58,985 bases of DNA from Myxococcales bacterium (GTDB lineage Bacteria > Myxococcota > UBA727 > GCA-2721815): contig PBLQ01000022.1 in assembly GCA_002721815.1 (NCBI GenBank), forward strand, positions 1-58,985. Direction: 5' to 3'. Position numbers and translations under genes: made by a program. Below are positions 1-12,700 of the stretch, piece after piece (within the stretch, counting starts at the first letter, position 1; every line of letters begins with the position of its first letter). Under the pieces are notes generated by a model. The model was not told the DNA's origin. It was given only the letters and a program-made list of their open reading frames with translations, and ran no database searches.

Positions 1-1
1 C

Positions 2-3000
2 GCCACAGACCAAGGTGGCTTATCCGTGGATGATAGCTTTGAGCTCACCGTGATTGAATACAACGAGTTTGCTGAAACTGAAGAGCCGTCAGAACCCATC
101 CCCGATCAACAGGCCACCGAAGATGTACACTTTGAATATACGATTCCGAGTAGCACGTTCGCTAACGCCCAAAACCAGGCATGGCTTTCGTACAGTGCGG
201 AGCGCGTTAATGATGACAGTTCCACTTCTCCCATTCATTATACTTGGCTGAGCTTTGATCCAGGCCAGCAGAAATTCTCGGGCATACCCCAAAACGTCCA
301 TGTTGGGGATTGGACCATCCGGGTAACAGCTAGTGATTGTTCTGGAACTGAAATTGTTGACGAGTTTCTCATCAATGTGGCCAATGTAAACGATCCGCCA
401 ACCGTTGGCGGCGGCGGTGGTGGCAACAACACCAGCGGTCCACCTGTTTTGGCTGACCAGTATGCAGAAGCGTTAGAGGCGTACAGTTATAATGTGAGCA
501 ATGTATTCTCAGACCCTGATGCGGGGGACACACTCACTTTGAGCGCCAGTGCCGATGCAAGTAGCACATGGCCATCGTGGCTCTTGTTCAACCAAGAAAC
601 CCAAACTTTTAGCAGTGACGGATTGGTTCCTGAAGAGGATTTACACAGTACCTATCTGTTGATGGTGACAGCAGAGGACGCGGATGGGGAGACGGCATCA
701 GCCTCTTTCACGCTCACGGTCATCGTTCATAACGACCCGCCCTTTGTTCTGAATGCGATGGAAAATCAGACCGCCATTGAAGATGCCACATTCAGCTTAA
801 TCCTTCCTGCAGACGGTGATCCGGCAGCCATTTTCGGTGACCCAGATTTGGCAACCCAACCCCTAGAGGGGCTGACCTACCAAGTAGCGGCTTATCAGAA
901 CACGTATCCAGAAGGATGGAAACCACTTTCCGCTTATCCTGGTTGGTTAACCTTTGATCCATCAACCCGCACTTTTTCAGGCACCCCTGATAACAGCCAC
1001 GCCAATAAAACCTATAGCCTAAAAATTACAGCCAGAGATTTTCGCAACGAAACCGCAGAAGAAACATTTTCTCTATTTGTAGAAAACACCAATGACAGCC
1101 CGCAAGTGGGTGCGGACCTTCCCGATTTGTATACGGTGGAGGGCGATGATTTCACGTACGTATTGTCCGCCAGTACCTTTTCCGATCCAGATCCTGGTGA
1201 AAGTTTTCAAACGCTCGATATTTCGGCGGAAATGTTTAATGGCGATCCTTTGCCTTGGTGGTTGCGTTTTGAAGACCGTGCCTTCGAAATCACGGGTACA
1301 GACATGCAAGATGAGAACACCGTGGGCGTATGGCCCATTCGCATCACAGCCAAAGACGTGGAAGATGTGGAAGTCTTCACATTTGTGACTTTGTTTGTGA
1401 CCAGTGAAAATGATGCGCCTGAATTGGTGAACCCCATTCCTGACCAAGACGTGGATCAGGATAACACCATCACTTTCACGTTTGCGGCTGATACCTTTGC
1501 CCCTTACAACCCAGACCAAGATGTTCTGGTCTACGAGGCCAGCCTTTCAGACGGCACACCATTGCCGGACTGGTTAGCCTTTGATGGTGATGAACGGTCA
1601 TTTACAGGAACACCTGGCGCTTCGGATGTTGATATTTGGAACATCAAAGTCCGTGCAGAAGATGCTGGGGCTGACGGTGACTTGAGCACTGTTGAAGACA
1701 ACGGTGGTTTCGCTGAGGATTATTTTACCATCACCGTCAACAACATTAATGATGCGCCCGAAACTATTGGCGTGCTCGATGCGCAGGTGGTATTTGAAGA
1801 TCAAGATCCAGAATATCTTCTCGCCTTTGATGCAGATGAGCTGTTCTACGATATCGACGGTGACCTTCTGACACTTAGCATCGCACTGGCCGACGGGTCA
1901 GCTGCACCTTCCTGGCTTCAATACAACGACGCAACTTTGTGGGGAACCCCATCCAACAGTGATGTCGGTGAATTCAATCTTAGGATTACAGCCGAGGACC
2001 CCTTTGGAGAAACGACATTCTTGGATGTGGGTTTTGAGGTGGAAAACACCAATGATGCACCGGTGTTGTGGCCCATTGACGATGTAGTTTTGGCTGCAAG
2101 TGGCTCTTCCACACTTCCCGTTTCTTTTTCCGATGTGGACATCGGAGATACCCATGTTATCGAGGCATTTGTCTCAGGGGATGCAGGTGCTGGAGAAATA
2201 GAACTTGAAATGGTGCAGAACGGCAATGGCAGCTGGTCATTGAACCTCACAGCGTTGGATGGCTATTTGGGCGAGTTCAATGTAACGGTTCGGATTACCG
2301 ATGATGGCTTCCCTGTTATGCAAGATGAGGTTACTTTTAATGTAGCGGTGGAAGAAGAAAGTATCGATGGGCCAGATGCTGGAGAAGGTGATTCCGCTGC
2401 TGCACAGGACGCTGGGGCGAGCCAAGCGCACAACGAAAGCCAAGATGGTGGCAGTAGTGGTCAAGTTTCAGACAACGAAGATGCTGGGAACACCGGACAG
2501 CCCACCTTTTCTGAGGATGCTGGCAGCAGTTCGGCTTCGACAGACGATCAAGATGGTGGCAGTGACGAACAGCCTACATACACCGAAGATGCTGGCAGCG
2601 GTGAACAACCCGGGGACTTTGAGGATGCTGGTCAAAGTGGGCTATCCAGCGATGCCACCGATGCAGGTGATATGGAACCGATTGACGGTGAAGACGCGGG
2701 GACCTTGGTCTACGTGGATTGTTCTGGCCAAGAATGGGGCAGCGCTTATTTCGATGCCTGCGGTGATTGTGTGGGTGGCCAGACGGGCTTAGAGGCTTGT
2801 GTCTCGTCCGTGGACGCTGGCACCGAAAACGAATCAACCGCAGGGGATGCCGGCAGTGGTGAGCCTGCAACTGACAGTGGGGATGCGGGTGCAGACTCAC
2901 TGGTTGATGCTGAAGATGCTGGCCAAATACACGCCGCGGACGCTCACGATGCAGGCGTCGGAACGTCTGTGGAGCCCACCGATGCAGGCGTCGGGGCGTC

Positions 3001-3523
3001 TATAGAACCCACCGATGCCGGCGGTACTGTGACCGTTGAAGAGCCAGAGGATGCCGGCTTAGAGCCAGGTGTTTCGGGCGATGGTGGTATGACAAGTGAA
3101 GACCCCTGTGAGGACTACGAGTGTGAACCAGGTTACGAATGTATTGTCGAATGGTTTATCTGCGAAGGGGAAACGGTTGATGCTGGCGAGCAATGTTTGG
3201 AATACCAAGTGGTTTGCCTGGAGATCATGGATGGTGGTCCTCTAACGATAGATGCAGGTATGTCTGCGGGCGGGATTGACGCAGGCTCTTCCGAAGAAAT
3301 TGAAATGCCCGACAGTGGATCGACGGTTGACGCGCAAGCGCCCGATGCGGGGGACGGCATGCCAAGCGTGTCATTGCCGCCTGCCGAACCGAGCCTTCCA
3401 GGCCCGCCCAAAGAAGGATGCAGCTGTAAAGAAAGCAATGCTGATCCGAGCCTTTTGGCAGGGCTCCTGCTCTTCCTGATAGGTGGACGAGGCTTGCGGC
3501 GCCGGCGAAAGCCAAAGAGGTGA
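2..3523 (+). CDS. Large surface protein with cadherin/putative-Ig repeats, DAG-rich linker and MYXO-CTERM-like tail (5' partial)
   Basis: The reading frame is open from base 2, so the true start lies upstream; the first ATG (base 26) is inside a repeat domain. About 790 visible residues are tandem beta-sandwich repeats of the putative-Ig/dystroglycan type (pattern P-x-W-L-x-F-D...F-x-G-T-P...V-G-x-W-x-I...A-x-D), usually joined by NxNDAP linkers. A low-complexity region with 20 DAG motifs follows, interrupted by two Cys-rich patches (about bases 2716-2806 and 3100-3230). The C-terminus has GCSC, a hydrophobic helix and an Arg/Lys cluster, which is the layout of the MYXO-CTERM surface-sorting signal. 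The repeats are collinear with residues of about 2620-3300 of the giant protein that follows. The likely role is adhesion or matrix binding at the cell surface; ligand unknown. Confidence 0.9.
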   Translation, partial: ATDQGGLSVDDSFELTVIEYNEFAETEEPSEPIPDQQATEDVHFEYTIPSSTFANAQNQAWLSYSAERVNDDSSTSPIHYTWLSFDPGQQKFSGIPQNVHVGDWTIRVTASDCSGTEIVDEFLINVANVNDPPTVGGGGGGNNTSGPPVLADQYAEALEAYSYNVSNVFSDPDAGDTLTLSASADASSTWPSWLLFNQETQTFSSDGLVPEEDLHSTYLLMVTAEDADGETASASFTLTVIVHNDPPFVLNAMENQTAIEDATFSLILPADGDPAAIFGDPDLATQPLEGLTYQVAAYQNTYPEGWKPLSAYPGWLTFDPSTRTFSGTPDNSHANKTYSLKITARDFRNETAEETFSLFVENTNDSPQVGADLPDLYTVEGDDFTYVLSASTFSDPDPGESFQTLDISAEMFNGDPLPWWLRFEDRAFEITGTDMQDENTVGVWPIRITAKDVEDVEVFTFVTLFVTSENDAPELVNPIPDQDVDQDNTITFTFAADTFAPYNPDQDVLVYEASLSDGTPLPDWLAFDGDERSFTGTPGASDVDIWNIKVRAEDAGADGDLSTVEDNGGFAEDYFTITVNNINDAPETIGVLDAQVVFEDQDPEYLLAFDADELFYDIDGDLLTLSIALADGSAAPSWLQYNDATLWGTPSNSDVGEFNLRITAEDPFGETTFLDVGFEVENTNDAPVLWPIDDVVLAASGSSTLPVSFSDVDIGDTHVIEAFVSGDAGAGEIELEMVQNGNGSWSLNLTALDGYLGEFNVTVRITDDGFPVMQDEVTFNVAVEEESIDGPDAGEGDSAAAQDAGASQAHNESQDGGSSGQVSDNEDAGNTGQPTFSEDAGSSSASTDDQDGGSDEQPTYTEDAGSGEQPGDFEDAGQSGLSSDATDAGDMEPIDGEDAGTLVYVDCSGQEWGSAYFDACGDCVGGQTGLEACVSSVDAGTENESTAGDAGSGEPATDSGDAGADSLVDAEDAGQIHAADAHDAGVGTSVEPTDAGVGASIEPTDAGGTVTVEEPEDAGLEPGVSGDGGMTSEDPCEDYECEPGYECIVEWFICEGETVDAGEQCLEYQVVCLEIMDGGPLTIDAGMSAGGIDAGSSEEIEMPDSGSTVDAQAPDAGDGMPSVSLPPAEPSLPGPPKEGCSCKESNADPSLLAGLLLFLIGGRGLRRRRKPKR
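2365..3360 (+). repeat. DAG-rich low-complexity coding region
   Basis: This stretch encodes 20 Asp-Ala-Gly tripeptides and several Asp-Gly-Gly variants, spaced irregularly by acidic, Ser- and Gly-rich sequence. It lies between the folded repeats and the C-terminal sorting tail. DAG-rich linkers are common in surface proteins of myxobacteria and relatives. It probably acts as a flexible, acidic, possibly cation-binding stalk. Copies are not identical at DNA level, so this is not a recent microsatellite expansion. Confidence 0.8.
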
Positions 3524-3791
3524 TGAATTTGATTCCCTCATGGGGTATCTCAATGCCCTGCACAAGAATTGGGTGTCGCCCTAAGTCTCTGAAAAGAATG
3601 TTTTTTTAGGCTGGCAATGTGGGGCTGTGCGCCCCCTCACTATCTTGCGACGTAATATGTGACCCAGCTCATGGCCTTTGGTCCGGTCCAATTAGCGGCT
3701 GCGCTACGGCTTGTGCTAGAATTCTCAGGTTACAGAACCGCTCGCTCGGCATGAATTTGGGTTTCATCCGGGCAAGCTCCTGGAGGCTGCC

Positions 3792-6700
3792 ATGGGTTTT
3801 CGTCGGGTTGTATTGGCCTTTTTTCTGTTGTGTTTTGCCAGTGAACTGAGGGCCAACAACGCGCCCGTGGCATTGCCAGATGCTTACACGTATAACGAAG
3901 GTACGATCAATAATGAGGATGCCTCTACAGGCGTACTTAACAATGACACTGATGCCGATAATGATGGTCTGAGTGCATTACTCATTGATGATGTGATGAG
4001 TGGGACCTTAACCCTCAATGGGGATGGCTCATTTGAGTATGAGCATGACGGATCATTAACGCTCAGTGACAGCTTTTCTTATGTTGCCTTCGATGGGACA
4101 GACTCTTCCAGTATCGTAACCGTTACGATCACTATCGCCAACGCTGCACCCACCATTGATCAGCCCGTGATTACACCGAGTATCCCCACCCTGATAGATG
4201 ACCTATCGGCCACTGCAAATAATCTTGCCGATACCGATGGAGACCCGGTAACGGCCAACTACGATTGGCGCATTGCCGGCAATTCGGTGGCATTATTAAA
4301 CCTCAGCTTTGATACCTACGAAGATGCACTCGCCGCTGGCGCCGTACGCGATTATTCCACGAACTTGAACCATGGCACCTTGGGTGGCAAACACAATATT
4401 ACGGATGGTGCTTCGGATGAGGCGCCCTCTTGGATCGCCGATGGCATTTCGGGTGGGGCCTATGAATTCGATGGTGACCGTATCAATATCGAAAACGATC
4501 TGGGCGACCCGGACGCCATGACATTGGCTCTTTGGGTACGCGTGGACTCACTTACAGGCAGTACCCAAGAGGTTTTGGACGCCAGAAAAGGTGGCAATTG
4601 GTGGTTGAGACAAAATCATATCTCCGGGGTTTGTTCTGACACTAACGGTAACCTCTGTTTTAATAATTTGGTGCAAATTAACTCGGGGGCGATGGTTGCC
4701 GCGGCCGGAAATGGAACAGGCAGTAACACTTGGTTTCACGTGGTGGTAACGGCAAATTCAAGTGAAACACGAATTTATCTCAACGGGACTTTAGAGGATA
4801 CCGGAGATTCGTTTGATCCGGACATCGGTGAAAACCTTTCCATCGGTGCTCAATTTTTTACCGACGATTCCGCATTGACCGGTGCGATCGATGAGGTCAG
4901 AATTTACGGACGGACGCTTTCTGCTGGGCAAATTGTGGCCATGTATAACTCAGGGAACCCCACCCATCATCAGGTCCTGGCCTCTGAAACCGCTGATGGT
5001 GAAGAGTACACGGTGGCCGTGACGCCCAATGACCAAAAAGAAGATGGGACCACCCAGGTTTCTAACAGTGTTCTGGTCCAAAATGCACCGCCGTCTTGTT
5101 TGGACACCTTTGTGACCATCGATGAAGATGTCAGTTACGCTTTTGGTGTTGACGACTTCCCATACGAAGATGCCGAAGGGGAACCTTTGGTCAAGATTCA
5201 AATCACATCTTTAGAAACGGCGGGAAGGCTCACCAATGATGGTTCGGACATCGTGGCAAACGAAGAAGTATTGACTGCCAATTTACCGAATCTTCTTTTC
5301 GAGCCAGTGGCCAATGCCTTTGGAACACCCTACGCCACCTTTGCCTACAAAGTGAACGATGGCTCTGAATATTCAACGGCTGCTTGCACGGTGACCATCA
5401 ATGTGAACTCTGTCAATGATCTGCCAACTTCAGATGACCCTTTGCTGGTGACCAACCCGGTTACGGATTCCGCCACCACTGCAGACCTCATCGTGGTGTC
5501 CCAAAACTTAGGTGATGTGGATGGTGATACTGTAACATCCGTGATGGACTGGCGCGCCGATGGTACCTCATTGGCCATCCTGAACATGCCTTTTCAAAAT
5601 TTTTCTGGAACGGACGATGGCGCAGTCCACGATTATACGACCCTGAGCAATCATGGCTCTTTGATGGAAGGGGCCACTTGGACGGCCAACGGGAAAGTAG
5701 GTGGTGCGATTTCGTTTGATGGGGTGAACGATTACGTGAACATCGCAAACGATTTGGGGGACCCCACCGCATTGACCATTTCCATGTGGGCCAAAACATC
5801 CGATCTCACTGGCACCAGCCAATATCTTCTTGATGCGCGCACTGAAGGCAACTGGTGGTTCATTCAAGATATCGATACGACGCATTATTCTGAACCTGCG
5901 AACCGCTGCGATCATGTAGGTAATATTTGTTTCAATGGCTTGGTGCAAATCGATGCTTCGGATTTATCCACAGATACTTGGATGCATGTGGTGGTCACCG
6001 TGGATGGCACCCAATCAAAAATCTATCTCGATGGAAACCTAAAGGATGTTGGCGGGGGTAAATCTTTATACACGGGTGCAGGACTCCGTATTGGTGCGCG
6101 GTTTGAAGGGGTGCTTAGGGCTTGGGACGGCCTCATTGACGAGGTATTAATTTTTGACACCGTACTTTCAAGTGCCCAAGTAGGTGCACTCTATAATTCG
6201 GGTAACTCCAGTTATGCAATCATCGAGTCCGACGAAACTTCCAAGAACGTTACTTATACGGCGGCGGTGACCCCGACCGACGGATATGAGAACGGAACCA
6301 CGCGCAGCGCGCAAATTACCATTGAGAACACGTTGCCCGTGTGTGCATCGGCCAGTGTTGAAATCACCGAAGACTTTTCTTATATCTTGTCCGCCACCGA
6401 GCTCGGTTATGCCGACGGTGATGCCGACGATTTAGGGAAATTTGTACTGATCACCGCCCCTACATCCGGAAGTGTGAAAGTGGGTGGAACCACGCTTGAG
6501 GAGAATGATGAGATCACTGGCGACGATTCAAATAACCTAATTTTTCAGCCAGGCGCTAATGAATTTGGCAGTCCTTACGCCTCATTTGAATTCAAGGTTG
6601 GCGATGGTCAAAATGAATCAGAAACGTCTTGTACGATCTCGTTTGACGTAACCCCGGTCAATGATTTGCCGAGCATCACCGTCACCCAAGATCCTTTTGA

Positions 6701-9700
6701 ATTTGATGAAGACACCATTTTGTCGAACGAAGTGGTGGTTGTGGATGATGATGCTGATGTATTAACCTTTACCCTCCAAACGGATGGCACCAAGGGAAGC
6801 GTCAATCTGGATGCTTCCACAGGCGATTTTACCTACACCCCCCAAGAACATGCCAATGGAAATGACAGCTTTACCGTTTCGGTGTCTGATGGTGTGGGGG
6901 CGCCGGTTATTCAAACCTACAATATCTTCATGACGCCCGTGAATGATGTCCCAGTCATTACGCCAGCAACCGCCCCCTACGAAACCTTGGAAGACGAATC
7001 TTTTGAGGGTGAAGTGGTGGCCAGTGACGCTGATGGCCAAACGTTGACCTATTCTGTTCATACGGCCGGTGAAAAAGGAATGGTTGTGTTTGCAGACCCT
7101 CATGCAGGCGGTTTTACTTATTCGCCCACGGCGCATGCATTTGGGGCTGACGTTTTTACCATAGCGGTCAGTGATGGAGAGGCAGAGCCGGTATTACAAG
7201 AATACCAAGTGAATATTGCCGAAGTGAACGATGCGCCTGAATTAGACAACGAACCCCCTCATTATGAAGTCAACGAAGATAATACTTTGTCTGGCATCAT
7301 CAACGCCGTTGATGTGGACATGGATGACTTAACCTTCACCGTTATCACCGACACAACAGAAGGGCAGTTGACGATTACCAATGCATCGCAAGGGACGTTT
7401 CTTTATGAACCCGCGGAGAACTTTTTTGGGTTTGACGCCTTTGAAATTTCAGTGACTGATGGGCGAGGCGGCGAGGATACGGGTATCTTTGCAATCACGG
7501 TACAGTCCGTCAATGATGACCCCGTTTTTGCGCCAGCGCCTTCTGCGGAGAACCCACACGTCTTTTTAGAAGACAACTCTTTTTCGGGCCAGGTGGTCGC
7601 CACCGACTTGCCCAATGAAAACCAAACCTTGACTTACGGGGTGGCTTCCCATGGCTCGAAAGGGACCGTCACCGAAATTAATTCTGAAACGGGTGCTTTC
7701 ACTTTTGTACCGCATCAACATCACAACCATTACAACCAAGCCCCCACGCCCATTGTGCTTTCTGTGACTGATGGTGCAGCGACGGTGACCACCAACTACT
7801 TTATTTCGATTACACCGGTGAATGATGTGCCTGAGCCCGAGCATGTGACCACCACAGGCCCTGAAGGCTGCACCCCTGGTCAATGCAGCTACATTACATT
7901 TACGATGGTGGCCTACGATGTGGAACCCATTTTTGATTGGGATACCATCACCACGGACAATTTTACCTTTACCCTATTGAGTACGCCGGTGGGGCTCACG
8001 ATGGATGATCTGGACATTCTCCCTGTGACCTACAGCAGTGGGAAGTTCAGACAACAAGTGGGCTACTGGCACGACGGCAATGAAACTCGCACCGATACGC
8101 TGACCTATACGGCAGATGATGGTGAGGATGTATCAGAGCCAGCGACCATTACCATCAATATCACCGATATTAACGACCCTCCTTATATTGCTGATGAGAG
8201 TGTGAACGTTTCGATTCACGAAGATAACGGGGAACAAAACCTGGTTAACCCAGACACTGGGGCACAAGACCCTGCCCCTATGGCTTTCGCCCTGACGCTC
8301 ACAGTCACAGACGTGGACACTGAAAACATGGAATGGACCATTTTGTCCAATGGGCAAAACGGTACCGCAAGTATTGCTAATTCGGCGGGTGTGGGGAATC
8401 CACTGGCAGAAGGGAATCAGGTAGAAATCAACTATGTACCCAACGCCGATTTTCCTTACGCGGATGACAGTGGGAGTGATTCTTTTGTGGTTCAAGTGGA
8501 AGATAAAAACGCACCAGAAGAAGGTGTGACCGATCGAACCGATACCATTCAGGTCAATGTTGCCGTCCAACAAATCGATGACCGACCACGCATAACCCCC
8601 TCTTTAGTAACAGTTGACGAAGACGATGTTTTTGACGGCCAAGTGGATGCTCTGGATGTAGAGAATGAAGAGTTCGAATATTCTGTGGCTACCGAGGCCT
8701 CGAAAGGGCAAGTTCACGTACATTCGATAACAGGGGAACTCATTTATACCCCAGATCCAGACGTAAATGGTGAAGATTCATTCGATATCAAAGTAAAAGA
8801 AACCAGTGGCAACGAATTGGCAACCATTGAAACCTTTATTGTGGCCATCACGCCCATCAATGATGCACCAGTTGCGGTGGATTTAGAGGAATCAGGGCAG
8901 GGCGAAGAAGGGGGGACCGTTACGGTCACCCTAACGGGTACCGACTTAGAAAATGATGCTGATGATGTGGCGGGTACCACTTTTACCATTGATACAGGTC
9001 CCTCTTTGGCCGTAGGTTCGGTGTCCATTGGGGACACCAGTTATGATGAGGCAACAGGCCGGTTCCAAGCCACCGCATCCTACACCCACAATGGTGAAGA
9101 GTTATTTGTAGACAGTTTGACCTATCGTATTTTCGATGGCGAGTTGACCTCTGAAAACACCGTGACGGTGCCCATCGATATCGCCACAATGAATGATGCC
9201 CCTGCGGTGGCAAGCATTGCAGATCAAGAAGTCGTTGAAGAAATACCCTTCACCATTGAGGTACAAATCAGTGACGTGGACCTGGCTGATAGCCATAATA
9301 TTGAGATCACAGCGTCTAGCAGTCCGGAAGGGTGGGTGTACGAGGGTGATGGCTTGGTTGCGCAGCGTGATGGACAGACGTACACAGTGCCTGTCACCAT
9401 TACCTCTGCCCCAGATATTTTGGGCGAAGTGATCCTCACGGTGCGTGTGACGGATAATGTTTCTTCGTCTGGCGGAGACCCTGCGGAGGCCACCACAGAT
9501 TTTCTTGTGACCATCGATAACACCAATGATGCCCCGGTGTTAACGGCCGCTGCACCTGAATTGGATGAAATATCCGAAGATGATGTGGACAATGAGGGCA
9601 TCAACATTGCAACCTTGTTGGGTACTAATTTTTATGATGTGGATCCGCTCTCATCACCGGGTATTGCCATTTACGGCACATCTGCCTCTGCGACCGGTGC

Positions 9701-12700
9701 CTCATGGCAATATCGGGTTTCTGCAGAATCAGCGTGGGCAGCCATAGGTACGGTGAGTGAATCGCAAGCGCTGCTGTTGCCGGCCACGTACGATATTCGT
9801 TATTTGCCCAATGAACAGGTTGGCGAAAGCCCTTCGGCTTCATTCAGTTTTTATGGTTGGGACCAAAATGAAGGCACCGCAGGTGCGAAACAGTCAGTGG
9901 CAACCCGCGGTGAAGGGAGCCCCTTCAGTTTGGCCAGCGATACGGCGCGTGTTTCGGTCACAGACATTAATGATGCCCCCGTAAGCAATGCCGTCGGGGC
10001 AACCGCCGATGAAGGTGGAACGGTGACCGTTACCTTATCTGCTTCTGATGTGGATGTGGGTGATGCCAGTTCTTATTCGTTCACCCTTGAAACAGCGCCC
10101 ACAAACCTAGAACTCAGCGATGTGAGTTTGGGAGAGGTAACCGTCAATGGAACGACCGTTGAAACGGTCGCTACTTACACACATCATGGTGGCGAACAAA
10201 CCGCTGATGTCTTTACCTTCAGTGTTTCTGATGGAGAACTTAGTTCAGAGACAGGCACTGCAACTGTGACCATCATCGGCATTAATGACCCACCTGTTTT
10301 GGTCCAAAACAGTGCTTCGGTTGAAATGCACGAAGACAGTGGAGAGGACAACCCAATCAATGAGAGCACTGGCGAGCCAGAGCCCACACCAGTCCCCTTT
10401 GCTTTGACACTCGCGGTGAAAGATCCAGACAGCAGCACTGTGACCTGGACCATTAGCAGTGCTGCTTCAAACGGAATCGCCAGTATCGCCTCACCGGGTG
10501 GGAGTGGCAACCCCATGGACGAAGAAACGGGCAACCAGGTAGAAATTGCTTACGAGCCTGCAGAGAATTACCCGGGCGCCATGCTCTCTGGACCGGACAG
10601 CTTTGTGGTGACCGTGAGTGATGGTGAATACGAAGAAAGCTTGACCGTTGACGTGACCGTAAACCAAATCAACGACCTGCCAACGCTTGAAAATGAACTG
10701 GCCAACCATGAGATTTTTGCCAACGTGGCATTCAATTTCACCGTTTTGCAAGTGCCTTATCAGTCCGGATTGAATGCACCCATTTTTCAAGATGAGGAAG
10801 ATGGTTTGTATCTGTCGCTCAGTGCTGCTCAGACTGACGGATCTGCACTTCCTGAATGGTTGTCTTTCGATTCAGACAGTCAAACCTTTTCAGGGACACC
10901 CTCCAATGCCGATCGCGGTGTGTACGATATTCGCGTGACGGGTACAGACAGTTTTGGGGATACCATTACCGATGATTTTAGCATTCAGGTATTACTGTCC
11001 AACGACCCACCCGAAATCCAAAACCCGATCTCTACCAAATACGGCACCCAGGACACTGCATTTGAATTGCGTTTAACCGGGAACAAACTCCCTGTTTTTG
11101 TGGATGATACAAACGAAGATGGCACTGAGAATACGGTAAGTGTGACTTGCCCCGCCTGGCTCAATTGTGATTTGCAAGCGGATGAATATGCCTTCACCGG
11201 GACGCCCGGCAATGCACAGGTGGGCACGCACACGGTGACCTTGTTGGCGACCGATCCCCATCCTGATGCTGCTACCTTGGCCAACCCCGACGCCTACGTG
11301 GAAGAAACGGCCCATGCATTCACCATCAATATTGCAAACGTGAACGACCCGCCGCAAGTGAATGGTTCGGGCCTCAGGAACCAATGCATTATGCCCCAAG
11401 GCCATGATGCGGGCTTGAACGCTTTTGAAGTTCAAATCGCGGTTGCGGGTTCGGGAACGCCTTTTATCGATGTTGATTTAAATGTAGACGCTGATGAATC
11501 AGTCACCGTGGCATTTAAGCCGGACGAAGATCGACCTGACTGGTTGGCTTTTGATTCGAGTACCAACACGCTTACAGGAAGCATCGGAGAAGATGAGCCT
11601 TTGGGCACCCACACCATTTGGATGACGGCCACTGATGCGGCGGGTGAAACGGTTGAAGACTCTTTTGAACTTACTGTGATTGAGTACAATCCTGATGCTC
11701 AAGAACTCGAAGTGGCTGCGCCCGTTGAGGACCAAACCGTGGTAGAAGATACCGCTTTTTCACTGGTGGTACCTGAATCAACCTTTGCCAACGCGTCTCG
11801 ACCGGACTGGCTGAACTATACGGCAGTTGGCGTTGATGAAAATGGCGACGATGGTGAGTTACCACAGTGGCTGTCGTTTGATGGTCGCTCCCTGACCTTT
11901 GCGGGGACGCCTGGCAACGCCCATGTGGGCGAGTACACCATACGATTGCGTGGCGGCGATTGCTCAGCCATCAGTTACGTCGACGAGTTTTTGATCACGG
12001 TGGAAAATGTAAACGATGAACCCGTGGTGGATGAACCTGAACCCGATCCAGATGCACCGCCCAATACGCCACCCGAGCCTGCCATCGCCAGTCAGTTCGC
12101 GGAGATATTCGAATCGTTTGAATTCGCTGTTCCCGAAGGCACATTCACAGATCCGGACGGCAATGACAGCTTAACGTTAAGCGCTCGCAGCTTTAACGAT
12201 GGGCCTTGGCCATCTTGGTTGCAATTCGATACCAACACCGAGACCTTTACCAGTGTGGCGCTTGTTCCAGAACACGAGCTGCACAACGCCTACATCGTTG
12301 AAGTGGTGGCCGAAGACGAAGAAGGGCTGACCGCTTCCACAGAGTTCACCATCACGGTGATTGAAACCAACGAGCCGCCCGAGGTTTTGAATGAAATGGG
12401 CACCCTCAACGCGGTAGAGGATGAATCATTTAGTTACGTTATTCCTACAGAGGGGGATGAAGCCATTTTCACGGATCCAGACTTCGAGACCCAACCCCTC
12501 GAAGAGCTGGATTACGAGGCGTTTGTTTCAAGCTCGGGAAGCTACGTGGCACTGGCAGAAGGCTCTGATTGGCTAACGTTCAACCGGTATACCAAGACGT
12601 TTCAGGGCAAGCCCAACAACGATCATGTGGTGGCCGGTGCGGTTCAGCTAAAATTAGTGGCCACGGACATGCGTAATGAAACGGCAGAAAGCACCTTCAG

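Noticed and set aside
1073-1519. 148-residue minus-strand ORF within the repeat protein
   Set aside because: Long antisense frames are expected opposite repetitive Asp/Thr-rich coding sequence.
3621-3635. Hairpin GGGGC/GCCCC between the two surface-protein genes as a terminator
   Set aside because: The 5-bp stem has no T-run after it; the T-run at 3600-3607 lies before it.
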